DNA of 64,000 nt from Calothrix sp. PCC 6303 (GCF_000317435.1 NC_019751.1:4154001-4218000), one strand, 5' to 3'; shown: positions 39,612-49,251, numbered from the stretch's first letter. The notes: generated by a model not told the origin, from the letters alone. A program made the numbers and translations.

Positions 39612-40859
39612 CTATTTTCCGCTTTTGATGTCTGTTACTCTCCAACTGAGTTTGAGGTTCATCCAAAAGTTCCACAGGGTGACGAGTGCGATCGCTATGA
39701 GTTTGGAGATATACTGGTTGATACCTAAGATGTTAAATAGGAAGTTGACGATTAGGGTTTGCAGGATGACTCCTGATAGGCAAACGACGTTGAATTTGAG
39801 GAATCTTTTGAGGAGTTGTTTCCAGCCTTTTTGCCATTTGGATACGTCTCGAAATGTCCAAATGTCGTTCCACAGGAAGTTGTTGATGATGGCTATTTCT
39901 GAGGAAAGGATGGTGCTGCGGGTTAATCCGAGGTTGATTTTTTGCCGGAGGAAATAAAATACTGCTAAGTCTACAAAAACACCGCTAAATCCAACGATTC
40001 CGAAGCGGAGGAATTTTTGGATGGGGAAGTTAAACTTTTTGTTGAAAATTCTCAGGTGCCCTGTGGTGAGGCGCAATCTTAGGAGATGATGGAGATAGTC
40101 GAGGTAATGTTTCCAGGTGACTTTGCTTTCTCCTTGGGTACGTTCGTTAAAGACGTAGCCAACTTCGGCTATTTCCCGAATGTCACCACGTCCGAGGACT
40201 TCTAGTAAGATTTTATAACCAATTGGATTCAGGTTTGTATTTGTGATGCGATCGCGTCTAACCAGAAAGTAACCACTCATGGGATCGGATACTTTCCCTA
40301 GTATATTTGGCAACATAAGTAATCCTAAGATTTGAGCGCCTCGTGACAAAAATCTTCGGATAAAACTCCATTTACTCACACCTCCACCATCAATATGACG
40401 ACTAGCTACTGCTAAATCTGCTCCTTCTTCCATTGCCCTAATTAGCTGTAGTAATACGTAGGGTGGATGTTGCAAATCTCCGTCAATTACTCCGAGAATA
40501 CGACCCCTCGAAGCTTGCCAACCACGAATGACTGCTGAAGATAGTCCCCTTTCGTTTTGCCGTCGCATTACTTGGAGATGGGGATATTCTGACATTAATG
40601 AGTGTGCGACTTCCCAGGTGCCATCTGGGCTATCGTCATCCACAATAATCAATTCATAATCGTGTCCAATGGCATCATCTAACAATTGAGTCAGAGTTTG
40701 TACCACATTCGCTATATTTTCCCTTTCTTTGTAGGTTGGTATCACCAATGAGAAAAAAATTCCTTTCTGTTCTCTATTTGTAATTCCATGGGGGAATTCA
40801 GGGATTTGTAGTGTACCTATGGGTACTGACAATAATGAATTTGGTTCGATGATACTCAT
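39612..40859 (-). CDS. Polyprenyl-phosphate hexose synthase with C-terminal GtrA domain
   Basis: Residues ~35-255 are a GT2 domain like dolichol-phosphate mannosyltransferase: FSLVIPTYKERENI, IIVDDDSPDGTWEV and VIDGDLQHPP with the metal DGD. ASRHIDGGGVSKWSFIRR is typical of DPM1. Residues ~275-400 form a GtrA-type four-helix domain (FLRFGIVGFSGVFVDLAVFY), which passes lipid-linked sugars across the membrane. The ATG at 40859 gives 415 residues; the open frame reaches a TTG at 40865. It lies 75 bases upstream of the GT39-type gene and likely forms one transcript with it. Confidence 0.88.
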   Translation of the reverse strand: MSIIEPNSLLSVPIGTLQIPEFPHGITNREQKGIFFSLVIPTYKERENIANVVQTLTQLLDDAIGHDYELIIVDDDSPDGTWEVAHSLMSEYPHLQVMRRQNERGLSSAVIRGWQASRGRILGVIDGDLQHPPYVLLQLIRAMEEGADLAVASRHIDGGGVSKWSFIRRFLSRGAQILGLLMLPNILGKVSDPMSGYFLVRRDRITNTNLNPIGYKILLEVLGRGDIREIAEVGYVFNERTQGESKVTWKHYLDYLHHLLRLRLTTGHLRIFNKKFNFPIQKFLRFGIVGFSGVFVDLAVFYFLRQKINLGLTRSTILSSEIAIINNFLWNDIWTFRDVSKWQKGWKQLLKRFLKFNVVCLSGVILQTLIVNFLFNILGINQYISKLIAIALVTLWNFWMNLKLSWRVTDIKSGK

Positions 40860-41046
40860 TCGCAAACAATCAATGGGGAAAATAGTATAACTTTCACAGT
40901 AGGTTGGGTGGAGGCTTTGGGAAACCTAAGATTAACGAGACTATTAATGTTGAGTTGCATTCCACTCCAGTGTCACCTGCTACAACGGGGAAAACCCCCG
41001 CAGTGAGTCCCTAATATATACAACTAAATGGTTTGTTAATGGGGAT

Positions 41047-42108
41047 TTAATCACGGCTAAAATCTGATAATTTATCCTGCATCACGCAATTTTTCATCTG
41101 ACTATTGACGGATTTTGCCGCAGCTAATCCAGATTTTATTGCCCCTGGTATCAAGTTTCCCCCGCACCAATCACCACAACAAACTAAGGGTAGCGGTGTT
41201 TCGGCGGTTAAACAAGCTGTTGTCAGGGGTTTTCTAGGAAAAGCATAACGCCAACGATGCACTTGTAACCATTCGGGATTTTCTAACCAGAATAATTTTG
41301 TTAATTGAGCGGCTGTTTGTAACATTTGATTGCCGAATGGTTGCAAATCTTCCGTATCTATGTTTTCGATAGCAAAATTAGCGCTACTTTGAACTACAAA
41401 TACAGGTTGAGATGCATCAAGACGCTTACTACTATCAAATCCAATCCATCCGAGAATTGAATCTTGTTCTAAAGTCAAAGCTTGCCATGGGGGAAGTGGT
41501 TGGGATGTGGTTGGATAACCAGCCATAACGCTAATGGATGGGATAAATTCTACAGAACGTAGTTGATGAATAAATTGGCTATTAATTAAGTTATTTTCCA
41601 AAGGTTCTAATAGTTCTAAAGCTTGTGGTGCAGGAATCGCAATCACTAAAGCTTTGGCGGTAATGATTTCATTATTCGCCGATAGAGTCAAATACCATTG
41701 GTGATTGAGAGTGGGATTAATGGCAATAACACGCTGATTGAGGATAACATTTAAACCCCGTGCCAGCGGTTTAGCGATCGCACTCATCCCCGCAGGGGCA
41801 ATATAACGTGGTTGTGTTGACGCATCTCCAGATTGTTCAATAAATTCTCCCTCCCAAATTCGCAAAATATCCCGCTGACACAAGGACTCTACAAATTGAC
41901 TCGAAAACTCATCCTTGGGTTTCAAAAAACATGCCCCATGATCAGCAATTGTCCCATGTAATCTGCGAGTTGCTACTCTGCCCCCCAAACCACGGGATTT
42001 TTCCACCACCACCACAGAATAACCCGCTTGATTCAACTGTTGAGCACATGCTAAACCTGCAATTCCGGCACCAATTACTGCTATATCTGTCATAGAGGGC
42101 TGTTTCAT
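41047..42108 (-). CDS. FAD-dependent amine-oxidase-type (renalase-like) oxidoreductase
   Basis: The protein binds FAD through IAVIGAGIAGLACAQQLNQAG near the N-terminus, followed by VVVVEKSRGLGGRVATRR, the amine-oxidase fold. The HGTIADHGACFL segment and the C-terminal LPLVCCGDWCGGNLIPGAI are those of the renalase-like/deoxyinosine-type NAD(P)/FAD group common in cyanobacteria. The substrate is unknown. The 353 residues start at the ATG 42108, or at ATG 42093 (MTDIAVIG), which is equally plausible. Confidence 0.86.
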   Translation of the reverse strand: MKQPSMTDIAVIGAGIAGLACAQQLNQAGYSVVVVEKSRGLGGRVATRRLHGTIADHGACFLKPKDEFSSQFVESLCQRDILRIWEGEFIEQSGDASTQPRYIAPAGMSAIAKPLARGLNVILNQRVIAINPTLNHQWYLTLSANNEIITAKALVIAIPAPQALELLEPLENNLINSQFIHQLRSVEFIPSISVMAGYPTTSQPLPPWQALTLEQDSILGWIGFDSSKRLDASQPVFVVQSSANFAIENIDTEDLQPFGNQMLQTAAQLTKLFWLENPEWLQVHRWRYAFPRKPLTTACLTAETPLPLVCCGDWCGGNLIPGAIKSGLAAAKSVNSQMKNCVMQDKLSDFSRD

Positions 42109-42317
42109 TCTTGGGAGAAAAATGGTTCAATTGACACTGAGGTAAGAAACTTAAGCGAGGGCGCACCCAAGCGGCAGTAAGACTTTCGACAAATTGTGGT
42201 ATCTATGACAGCAGGCTTGATTGAAGAACTCAAAAATGGCATTCTTTTTTAAAATTGGCATTAAGTTTGAGAAAAAAGTCAACAGGGTGAAGCTACAAAG
42301 ATGAGTATATTCCTTGT

Positions 42318-43385
42318 TTAGTTGGCGTGATTAATTAATACTAATACACTATATAAATGAAATGCTGAGTCCCAGGGAGTCTTGTCTGTGCGAAGCAAAT
42401 GAACGTGAGATTCAATGCTGTTGAGGATTTGATTTTGGTCTAATATGGTTTCGCCAAAGGTGGTAAAGTCACACCAAATAGGAGTTGTAGGTAATTGGTG
42501 ACGAAAGTAGGTTAATAAATTTTGCCAATTGACGTGGATTGTGTCTTTATTTTTTGGCGATGTGATGCCTTTGTCAAACTCATAACTACCATCATGCGAT
42601 CGCATAATGCAATTTCTGCCTGGTAAATGTAAGTCGCAAAATTCAGCATAATCCAGGATTTTGGTTTTACGTTCTAGTTTACCCCTTGCATCCCGATCAA
42701 CAACTTGCTCAAAAATGGGTAGTCTTCCCATCACAACTGCGCTAACTTCTGACCAATCAAAGGACAATGAACCAATTTGTTTGGTATGGTTGCTACAAAC
42801 AACAGTAGCTTGTTCTGTAGCTTCTTGGAAATGATGAACTTGAAAAACTTGAATTTTGGGGATTTGGCTAAGGGAACACCAAAAACACGGAATATTTGCC
42901 TGTTGTAACTGTTTACCATAAAATTCCAGTTTGCCAACAGGCGCAGTTTGATAAAAACGCCAACCTCGACTAGGTAACTTTAACCTGGCACTGTAAGGAT
43001 CAATTTGCATGATTCTAGCAAAATCCTGGGCTAATTGAGTTTTGCGATCGCTATCTACAGGTTCGAGGATTAATAAACCGGGTTCAGAATTTTCTATGTT
43101 TGCTGTTGCTTCAGCGATGGCTTTTTGCTGCTGTTGCTGTTCAATTTCTTGCAGATGTTGCAAACCCTGCCTTGCCTGCATAATTATTTTTGTGTTGGTT
43201 GTCTGTTGTAGTAAGCGTCGATAGATTTTCTCCGCATCTTGATACTTGCCTGATACTTCCTGTAACTTGGCAATATATAGTTGAACCCCAGGATCATCAG
43301 GAAATTCTTTAAATAGTTGTTTGAGTAATTTTTTCGCAGTTTGATAATCTTTCTGTGCAAACGCAGCAGCAACCTGTTTTAGCAT
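42318..43385 (-). CDS. TPR-containing protein with an unknown C-terminal domain
   Basis: Residues ~1-80 contain two tetratricopeptide-like helices (AFAQKDYQTAKKLLKQLFKE, GKYQDAEKIYRRLLQQ). A Gln-rich linker follows (QEIEQQQQQKAIAE). Residues ~105-355 are a separate domain with PSRGWRFYQTAPVG, CFWCSLSQIPKIQVFQVH and AEFCDLHLPGRNCIMRSHDG, which I cannot place. It has no signal peptide. The gene lies between the flavoprotein and a TA relic without evident coupling. Confidence 0.75.
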   Translation of the reverse strand: MLKQVAAAFAQKDYQTAKKLLKQLFKEFPDDPGVQLYIAKLQEVSGKYQDAEKIYRRLLQQTTNTKIIMQARQGLQHLQEIEQQQQQKAIAEATANIENSEPGLLILEPVDSDRKTQLAQDFARIMQIDPYSARLKLPSRGWRFYQTAPVGKLEFYGKQLQQANIPCFWCSLSQIPKIQVFQVHHFQEATEQATVVCSNHTKQIGSLSFDWSEVSAVVMGRLPIFEQVVDRDARGKLERKTKILDYAEFCDLHLPGRNCIMRSHDGSYEFDKGITSPKNKDTIHVNWQNLLTYFRHQLPTTPIWCDFTTFGETILDQNQILNSIESHVHLLRTDKTPWDSAFHLYSVLVLINHAN

Positions 43386-43444
43386 AAATAGATTTTTAGA
43401 TTTTTGTTTGAGGGTTTACAGCAGATGGTAACACTCTCCCAAAA

Positions 43445-43543
43445 TCAAATAAATAATCCAGGATCTACATGAAAAAAATCACCTAAAGCTTTAGCTTGGG
43501 TTTTGCTAATTTCTCGCTTACCATTGACAACTTTCGATGTCAA
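43445..43543 (-). pseudogene. HigA-type antitoxin, C-terminal remnant
   Basis: The minus strand encodes TSKVVNGKREISKTQAKALG followed by DFFHVDPGLFI and a stop. This is the last helix-turn-helix piece of HigA/XRE antitoxins (S-K-VLNGKR...SPALFI). No start or upstream domain is present, and from 43544 the sequence changes to a G-rich low-complexity run. The 5' part of the gene is therefore lost. No higB toxin is near. Confidence 0.8.
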
Positions 43544-43600
43544 GAAGGGGAAAAGGGGCAGGGGGCAGGGAGCAAGGGGGAAAACTGGAACGGAGCGTAG
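43544..43600. repeat. G-rich low-complexity repeat (copy of the recN 3' run)
   Basis: GAAGGGGAAAAGGGGCAGGG, then GGCAGGGAGCAAGGGGGAAA and ACTGGAACGGAGCG, matches the recN-tail run in inverted orientation. It joins the HigA relic directly to the region before the vapC stop at 43607. Confidence 0.8.
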
Positions 43601-43606
43601 GAAGGA

Positions 43607-43999
43607 TCAAAGCTCTGACCAGATATTCTGTATCGGATAGGCACTAAATTCTGAATCGGCACTCATGAGAATTAAATTTTGGTTAATCGATTGGGAAATG
43701 ATGATTCTGTCGAACGGGTCAGAATGGTGAGACGGCAATGTGAGATGAATATTGAGATCGCTAAATAGAATGGGAAGAATTTGGATATTAAGTTGATTTA
43801 AAATCATGTCCAATTCATGAAATTTAATGCCTAGATTCAGCTTACCTTTGCCGATTTTAATCGCAATTTCCCAGAGGCTGGCAACACTTATAAAGAGGTT
43901 GTTCTCAGTATTTTCTAGGAGAGTAGTCATCTTTTTGTTCAGTTTGGGATGTCCTGCAATATACCAAATCAGAATGTGAGTATCGATCAGGAGGTTCAT
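43607..43999 (-). CDS. vapC: PIN-domain toxin (VapC type)
   Basis: The 130-residue protein starts MNLLIDTHILIWYIAGHPKL, with the first catalytic Asp in LIDTH. VASLWEIAIKIGKGKL has the conserved Glu, and SDPFDRIIISQSINQNL the later Asp pair; a further acidic residue is in LMSADSEF. This is a PIN ribonuclease of the type that cleaves RNA in toxin-antitoxin pairs. It is followed upstream, 3 bases away, by the antitoxin gene. Toxin function is inferred from fold and pairing. Confidence 0.85.
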   Translation of the reverse strand: MNLLIDTHILIWYIAGHPKLNKKMTTLLENTENNLFISVASLWEIAIKIGKGKLNLGIKFHELDMILNQLNIQILPILFSDLNIHLTLPSHHSDPFDRIIISQSINQNLILMSADSEFSAYPIQNIWSEL

Positions 44000-44002
44000 A
44001 AA

Positions 44003-44251
44003 TTATTGGTAATCGGCAAATTCTTCTAGCGGGTCATCAAAGTCATCGGCGATCGTGACTTTGCCTTTGAGAATGCCGAAGCCGTTTCGCTTTTGGGTTA
44101 GGGTTGGCGGTTCGAGAACTTCTGGTAAGGGTCGATTCGTGCTGTGGAAGGCGAGGTATTCAATATAGTGCAATGCCTCGACTTGGAGTGCTTCAGGGAG
44201 CTTCGAGAGCAGTGAGTTGATACTGTCGATCGCATTGGTTTGTGACATCAC
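44003..44251 (-). CDS. DUF2281-type antitoxin (VapB role)
   Basis: The 82-residue protein reads IDSINSLLSKLPEALQVEAL with HYIEYLAFHST, a helix pattern of DUF2281 antitoxins, and ends in an acidic tail (ADDFDDPLEEFADYQ) that would mask the toxin. The stop is 3 bases before the vapC start, so translation is coupled. It is the first gene of the pair, as is usual. Confidence 0.82.
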   Translation of the reverse strand: MMSQTNAIDSINSLLSKLPEALQVEALHYIEYLAFHSTNRPLPEVLEPPTLTQKRNGFGILKGKVTIADDFDDPLEEFADYQ

Positions 44252-44339
44252 GATTGCCTCCTAGTGATTTTATTCTATCACTGCGCTCATTCCAACGGCG
44301 ATCGCCCTCGTCTTACCCTTTCACCAGGGGCGATCGCAT

Positions 44340-44702
44340 CTAGTTGTAACACTCTAGCAAAGGACAATCCACATCTAACATCCAACGCTCATCTACAAAT
44401 TCTAGGTTTTCATTATAAATTAGAACAATCTCACCAATTTTCTGAATTTTATCACTTAGCTGCTTGGAAGTATTAACAGGAGTTTTCAGGATAAATTTGA
44501 ACTGTAAAAAGCGTTCTTTGCCTGTAAAGCCGATAGAACTACTAATTAATTCTGATATTAAAGTATGAGGTAAAATAATCTCTTCGTAATATCTATCTTC
44601 CTCATCCCAGTAACCGCAAACTTTATAGTTACATGCTTCGAGATGTTCTCCCACAAGCGCATTGCTATCTATGTTTTCTAAAAGTTTGGTCAAATTTGCC
44701 AT
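44340..44702 (-). CDS. Hypothetical protein, 120 residues
   Basis: No family was recognised. The protein is acidic with no membrane segment: MANLTKLLENIDSNALVGEH, then CGYWDEEDRYYEEIILPHTL and WMLDVDCPLLECYN. It has four cysteines. The gene is 28 bases downstream of the 204-residue hypothetical gene on the same strand, so the two may form one transcript. HIP1 octamers flank the 3' end. Confidence 0.6.
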   Translation of the reverse strand: MANLTKLLENIDSNALVGEHLEACNYKVCGYWDEEDRYYEEIILPHTLISELISSSIGFTGKERFLQFKFILKTPVNTSKQLSDKIQKIGEIVLIYNENLEFVDERWMLDVDCPLLECYN

Positions 44703-44730
44703 ACTTGGTGATTTTTCAATTCAAGTTGAA

Positions 44731-45345
44731 TCATGATTCAAGAAAAAATTTAGAATCGACATTAAAAAAATCATATAAAGCTTGATCATCAAACTCTGGT
44801 ATATCCCCAGATGAATTTACAACATGATAATCGTCCAACTTTTCGTCGAACGCAAATTGCGTTGAAGTAGGATAATCAGAACCGATCATTTTAAATATTT
44901 CAATTAAGTCTGTGATTGCAAGTTTATATACTTTATTTTTTCGGGTATGATCTGAACAAAATATGATCCCATCTAATTCATTAAACTCCCCAAAGCATGG
45001 CACAAAGATATAGCTATGAATGAACTGATTACAAACAGTTTGAAGTTTAATTGATTCACTTGAAGAGTTTTGAAGATCGTAGAGTTCATCAATTCTGTCT
45101 CGATTTAATCTTGTCACAGTCAGTCCAGTTGACTTGAAGGAATGAATCAATATCTTTGCCTCAACTACATAATCTGATAACTTTTTCGCTTCTATAAGTT
45201 TTCGTATTGAGTAAAATGCAAAAAATATCTCTTTCTCAAGCAGAAAGAGAGATCTCTGTGTCCATCGCTTTTGATCAATTCGTTTAGATATTTTTGAAGC
45301 TGTCTTCAATAGTTCTTTTTTCCAATCACCAGATTCCCAAATCAT
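44731..45345 (-). CDS. Conserved hypothetical protein, 204 residues
   Basis: The protein begins MIWESGDWKKELLKTASKIS and has the LEKEIFFAFYSIRKLIEAKK helix. The middle CNQFIHSYIFVPCF and GIIFCSDHTRKNKVYKL are strand-like. I recall similar proteins in varied bacteria without a known role. No signal peptide or membrane segment is seen. It probably heads a two-gene transcript with the 120-residue gene. Confidence 0.65.
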   Translation of the reverse strand: MIWESGDWKKELLKTASKISKRIDQKRWTQRSLFLLEKEIFFAFYSIRKLIEAKKLSDYVVEAKILIHSFKSTGLTVTRLNRDRIDELYDLQNSSSESIKLQTVCNQFIHSYIFVPCFGEFNELDGIIFCSDHTRKNKVYKLAITDLIEIFKMIGSDYPTSTQFAFDEKLDDYHVVNSSGDIPEFDDQALYDFFNVDSKFFLES

Positions 45346-45451
45346 GCTATGTACATTTATTTTCTCTTGAATGACCTAAATTTGCCTAAAAGGTATATAA
45401 TCTGTTCTCACCCATTTTACTTGTACCTAGACCTTTCAAGCTAAACCTTCG

Positions 45452-47611
45452 ATGCTGAATATTCCTCAACTCCTAGCAACTGAACTCAATCTCAAGCCGT
45501 TTCAAATCGAAAATGCCTTAGAATTGTTCGCGGAAGGTGCGACGATCCCTTTTGTGGCAAGATACCGCAAGGAACGCACTGGGGAAATGGATGAAATTCA
45601 GTTGCGTGATTTGTCGGATAGGTTTAGTTATTTGACAGAATTGGAGGAACGTAAGGCTTCCATCTTGAATGCGATCGCGCAACAGGATAAACTCACTGAT
45701 GAGTTGAAGGCAAAAATTGAGGCTTGTTTACAAAAGACGGAACTGGAAGATCTCTATTTGCCATACCGTCAGAAGCGCCGCACCCGTGCCACCATCGCTA
45801 GGGAAAAGGGTTTGGAACCCTTGGTTAAGTTCATTCAGGCTTTAAATGTTAAAAATGGCGCTTTGGTTCCTTTGGAGAATGAAGCCGCCAAATATATCTC
45901 TGAGGAAAAGGGTGTCAAAACTGCTGAGGATGCACTCAAGGGTGCTGCGGATATTTTAGCTGAGGAAGTTGCTGATAAAGCCGAGTTGCGGGCATATATT
46001 CGGGAGTATTTGTTGGATGAAGGTGTGTTTGTTTCTCGCATCAAAGATGAACATCCTGAAGGTTCGACAAAGTATGAGATGTATCGCAATTTTCAAGCTA
46101 GGGTGAAAAATATCGCTCCCCACAGCATGTTAGCTTTGTGTCGTGGGGATAATGAAGGGGTTTTGAGTTTTGAAGTTAGCTATGAAGAAGATGTAATTCT
46201 TTCCTATTTGGAGAGTCAAGAAATTCGGGTGAAGCATCGCCAAATTCGCAGTTTCTATCAGGAAATGGTCAAGGACGCTTTTAGTCGGTTGATGAAGAAT
46301 TCTTTGATTAGCGAAGTAATTGCTGAGAAAAAACTCTACGCTGATATTGAGTCGATAAAAACCTTTGAAACCAATTTGCGGGAGTTACTGTTATCTGCAC
46401 CTGCGGGGATGAAGCCAACTATGGCAGTAGATCCAGGTTTCAGAACTGGTTGTAAGGTGGCAATTCTCGATACTACTGGAAAGTTTTTAGAATATCAAGC
46501 AGTTTTTCCCCATACAGGTGCCGAAAAACGAATTCAAGCTGCACAAAGTATTAAAAAACTAATTGAAAAGTACAAAATTGAATTGATTGCCATTGGTAAT
46601 GGTACAGCTTCCCGTGAAACAGATGAATTCTTAAATGAGGTGTTTTCAACTTTAACAAACAAACCCATCAAAGTGATTGTAAATGAGTCGGGTGCTTCGA
46701 TATATTCAGCGAGTAAAGTTGCTGGTGAAGAATTCCCCGATTTAGATGTTACAGTACGGGGTGCCATTAGTATCGGTCGTCGTCTCCAAGATCCTTTAGC
46801 AGAGTTGGTGAAAATTGATCCCAAATCTATCGGTGTGGGACAATATCAACATGATGTCGATCAGAAACTCCTAAAAAAGAAGTTAGAAGAAACCGTTGAA
46901 AGTTGTGTTAACTATGTGGGAGTGGATCTAAATACAGCATCCAAAGAACTATTAACATCCGTTTCCGGAATCACAGCAACCGTTGCCAACAACATAGTTA
47001 GTTATCGTAATGAAAACGGAGTCTTTAAAAATCGTCGTCAACTCCTAAAAGTCCCCAAATTAGGACCAAAAGCATTTGAACAAGCAGCGGGATTTTTGCG
47101 GATTCGGGGTGGAGAGAACCCCCTAGATAACACCGCAGTCCATCCAGAAAGCTATAAAATCGTGGAAGCGATCGCATCTGACTTGAAACTACCATTAAAG
47201 CAAGTCACTGACATCGCCGAAAACCTGAAAAAAACAGGTTTAAAAAAATATGTCACAGATACTATTGGGGAACCAACTTTACGAGATATCCTCAAAGAAT
47301 TGGAAAAACCTGGCAGAGATCCGCGTGCTGAGTTTAAGTATGCCACCTTCAAAGCCGGAATTAAAGAAATTTCCGATTTAACAGTGGGGATGGAATTGGA
47401 AGGAAGCGTCACCAATGTGGCAAATTTTGGCGCATTCGTCGATATTGGAGTTCACCAAGATGGTTTGGTGCATATTTCCCAACTAGCCGACAGATTCGTT
47501 GATGACCCGAAAAAAGTTGTCAAGGTTGGGCAAGTTGTCAAGGTTAAAGTTATAGAAATTAACGAAAAGTTAAAAAGAATTAGCCTATCTATGAAAGCAG
47601 TTAAGCAATAG
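45452..47611 (+). CDS. tex: Tex family RNA-binding transcription accessory protein
   Basis: Tex proteins bind RNA and interact with transcription. The 719-residue protein has the N-terminal Tex helices (GATIPFVARYRKERTGEMDE), a YqgF-like RNase-H fold with VDPGFRTGCKVAILD, helix-hairpin-helix repeats (LLTSVSGITATVANNIVSYR, LLKVPKLGPKAFEQAAGFLR) and a C-terminal S1 RNA-binding domain from about residue 645 (GMELEGSVTNVANFGAFVDI). The order and length are normal. It is monocistronic with a short gap before argB. Confidence 0.95.
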   Translation: MLNIPQLLATELNLKPFQIENALELFAEGATIPFVARYRKERTGEMDEIQLRDLSDRFSYLTELEERKASILNAIAQQDKLTDELKAKIEACLQKTELEDLYLPYRQKRRTRATIAREKGLEPLVKFIQALNVKNGALVPLENEAAKYISEEKGVKTAEDALKGAADILAEEVADKAELRAYIREYLLDEGVFVSRIKDEHPEGSTKYEMYRNFQARVKNIAPHSMLALCRGDNEGVLSFEVSYEEDVILSYLESQEIRVKHRQIRSFYQEMVKDAFSRLMKNSLISEVIAEKKLYADIESIKTFETNLRELLLSAPAGMKPTMAVDPGFRTGCKVAILDTTGKFLEYQAVFPHTGAEKRIQAAQSIKKLIEKYKIELIAIGNGTASRETDEFLNEVFSTLTNKPIKVIVNESGASIYSASKVAGEEFPDLDVTVRGAISIGRRLQDPLAELVKIDPKSIGVGQYQHDVDQKLLKKKLEETVESCVNYVGVDLNTASKELLTSVSGITATVANNIVSYRNENGVFKNRRQLLKVPKLGPKAFEQAAGFLRIRGGENPLDNTAVHPESYKIVEAIASDLKLPLKQVTDIAENLKKTGLKKYVTDTIGEPTLRDILKELEKPGRDPRAEFKYATFKAGIKEISDLTVGMELEGSVTNVANFGAFVDIGVHQDGLVHISQLADRFVDDPKKVVKVGQVVKVKVIEINEKLKRISLSMKAVKQ

Positions 47612-47723
47612 ATAAATCACATATTCCCCCTCAACCCTATATGCATCGTGACGCTTCTGTGAGAGATTATTGACAATACAAAACTCCCCAAATTCCCAAT
47701 AGTTTAACTATTAATAGGAACCC

Positions 47724-48620
47724 ATGACCGTTAACGATACAGAATACATCAGACAGGCAGAAGCCACCCGCGTCCAAGTATTAAGCGAAGCCCTACCCTA
47801 CATTCAACAGTTTGCCGGACGCACCGTTGTGGTGAAATATGGCGGTGCAGCCATGAAAGACAGCAAACTCAAAAACCAGGTAATCCGGGATATAGTTTTC
47901 CTATCCTGTGTCGGCTTGCGACCCATTGTAGTCCATGGTGGTGGACCAGAAATCAATAGTTGGCTGAATAAACTGGGAATCGAAGCCCAATTTAAAAACG
48001 GCTTACGTGTCACCGATGCCGCCACCATGGATGTAGTAGAAATGGTTTTGGTAGGCAGAGTCAATAAAGAAATTGTCGCCCTAATTCACCAAGCTGGTGG
48101 CAAAGCTGTGGGGCTGTGTGGTAAAGATGGGAACTTAATTACAGCCCGTCCCCAAGGGCAAGAAGGTATCGGTTTTGTTGGGGATGTCAGCAATGTAGAC
48201 GTGAGTATTTTGAATACTCTGGCGGAAAGTGGTTATATTCCTGTAGTTTCCAGTGTTGCCGCCGATGAAACTGGACAAGCATATAATATCAACGCTGACA
48301 CCATCGCCGGGGAAATTGCTGCCGCATTAGGTGCAGAAAAACTAATTTTACTAACTGACACCAGAGGCATCCTCAAAGATTATACAGATTCATCAACCCT
48401 AGTACCCAAAGTTGACATCCAAGAAGCACGCGACTTAATTGCCACAGGAGTCGTGGGAGGGGGCATGATTCCCAAGGTTAATTGCTGCGTGCGATCGCTT
48501 GCTCAAGGCGTTAAAGCAACCCACATTATTGATGGTCGCATACCCCACGCCCTTTTACTAGAAATTTTCACCGATGTTGGTATTGGTACAATGCTTGTAG
48601 GTTCCCGCTATAGCAAATAG
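47724..48620 (+). CDS. argB: Acetylglutamate kinase
   Basis: ArgB phosphorylates N-acetylglutamate in arginine synthesis and, in cyanobacteria, is activated by PII under nitrogen excess. The sequence has [16 protein letters not shown] (ATP-binding Lys and GG), [30 protein letters not shown] and the C-terminal [20 protein letters not shown]. The length of 298 residues is normal. The start [20 protein letters not shown] fits cyanobacterial ArgB. It precedes the TPR gene by about 100 bases. Confidence 0.97.
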   Translation: MTVNDTEYIRQAEATRVQVLSEALPYIQQFAGRTVVVKYGGAAMKDSKLKNQVIRDIVFLSCVGLRPIVVHGGGPEINSWLNKLGIEAQFKNGLRVTDAATMDVVEMVLVGRVNKEIVALIHQAGGKAVGLCGKDGNLITARPQGQEGIGFVGDVSNVDVSILNTLAESGYIPVVSSVAADETGQAYNINADTIAGEIAAALGAEKLILLTDTRGILKDYTDSSTLVPKVDIQEARDLIATGVVGGGMIPKVNCCVRSLAQGVKATHIIDGRIPHALLLEIFTDVGIGTMLVGSRYSK

Positions 48621-48723
48621 TTTCCATTGAAAGGGTGACGCTAAATATCTACCTTTCCCCATCTAACCACTTCAAAAATCTCCCTGTCCTTGGCAAAATA
48701 AAAAAGTTACTGCGTATGGACAC

Positions 48724-49251
48724 ATGACTTCAGAAAGTATCGAAATTGCAAATAATCGCTACCACAAAGGAAAAGCAGCCTTTGAAAACGGGCAATATCG
48801 GGAAGCTGTGGAAAATTTAGAAACAGCCAGTTCCCTCACCGCCAAAAATTCTCGCCTTGGTGGTGAAATCAGAATTTGGTTAGCAACAGCTTACGAAGCT
48901 GCCGGGAGAAATGAAGATGCAGTTGCCCTTTGTCAACAACTCAAGCGTCACCCCCACAGCGAAACCAGCAAACAAGCATCACGTTTAGAATATATCTGGA
49001 CTGCACCTAAATTAAAGCGTCCTCAAGAATGGATGACTGAAATCCCAGATTTTGGCAACATATCCGACAATAAGCAAAAAATCAGTCTAGCTAGGAGTTC
49101 CAAAGGTGCAACCAATGGACAAAAAAAACTTCCCGAACGCGAATATATTGATCTCAATCAAGTAAATACCAGCGATAATCGATTTATTTGGGTTGCATTA
49201 TTAGCAGTTGCCATAACTGTTTCATATTTACTGTGGTTAGGTTTTAATTAG
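48724..49251 (+). CDS. TPR protein with a C-terminal membrane anchor
   Basis: This 175-residue protein has two TPR-like helical pairs at about residues 8-80 (NNRYHKGKAAFENGQYREAV, IWLATAYEAAGRNEDAVALC). A linker follows, and the C-terminal segment FIWVALLAVAITVSYLLWLG is a single membrane helix, so the TPR part faces the cytoplasm. The gene lies 45 bases before the DUF3153 gene and may be transcribed with it. Its partner is unknown. Confidence 0.8.
   Translation: MTSESIEIANNRYHKGKAAFENGQYREAVENLETASSLTAKNSRLGGEIRIWLATAYEAAGRNEDAVALCQQLKRHPHSETSKQASRLEYIWTAPKLKRPQEWMTEIPDFGNISDNKQKISLARSSKGATNGQKKLPEREYIDLNQVNTSDNRFIWVALLAVAITVSYLLWLGFN

Noticed and set aside
42189-42260. Short frame ATGACAGCAGGCTTGATTG (MTAGLIEELKNG) before the TPR gene
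   Set aside because: Only about 15 codons before a stop and no recognisable family; may be a relic but cannot be supported.
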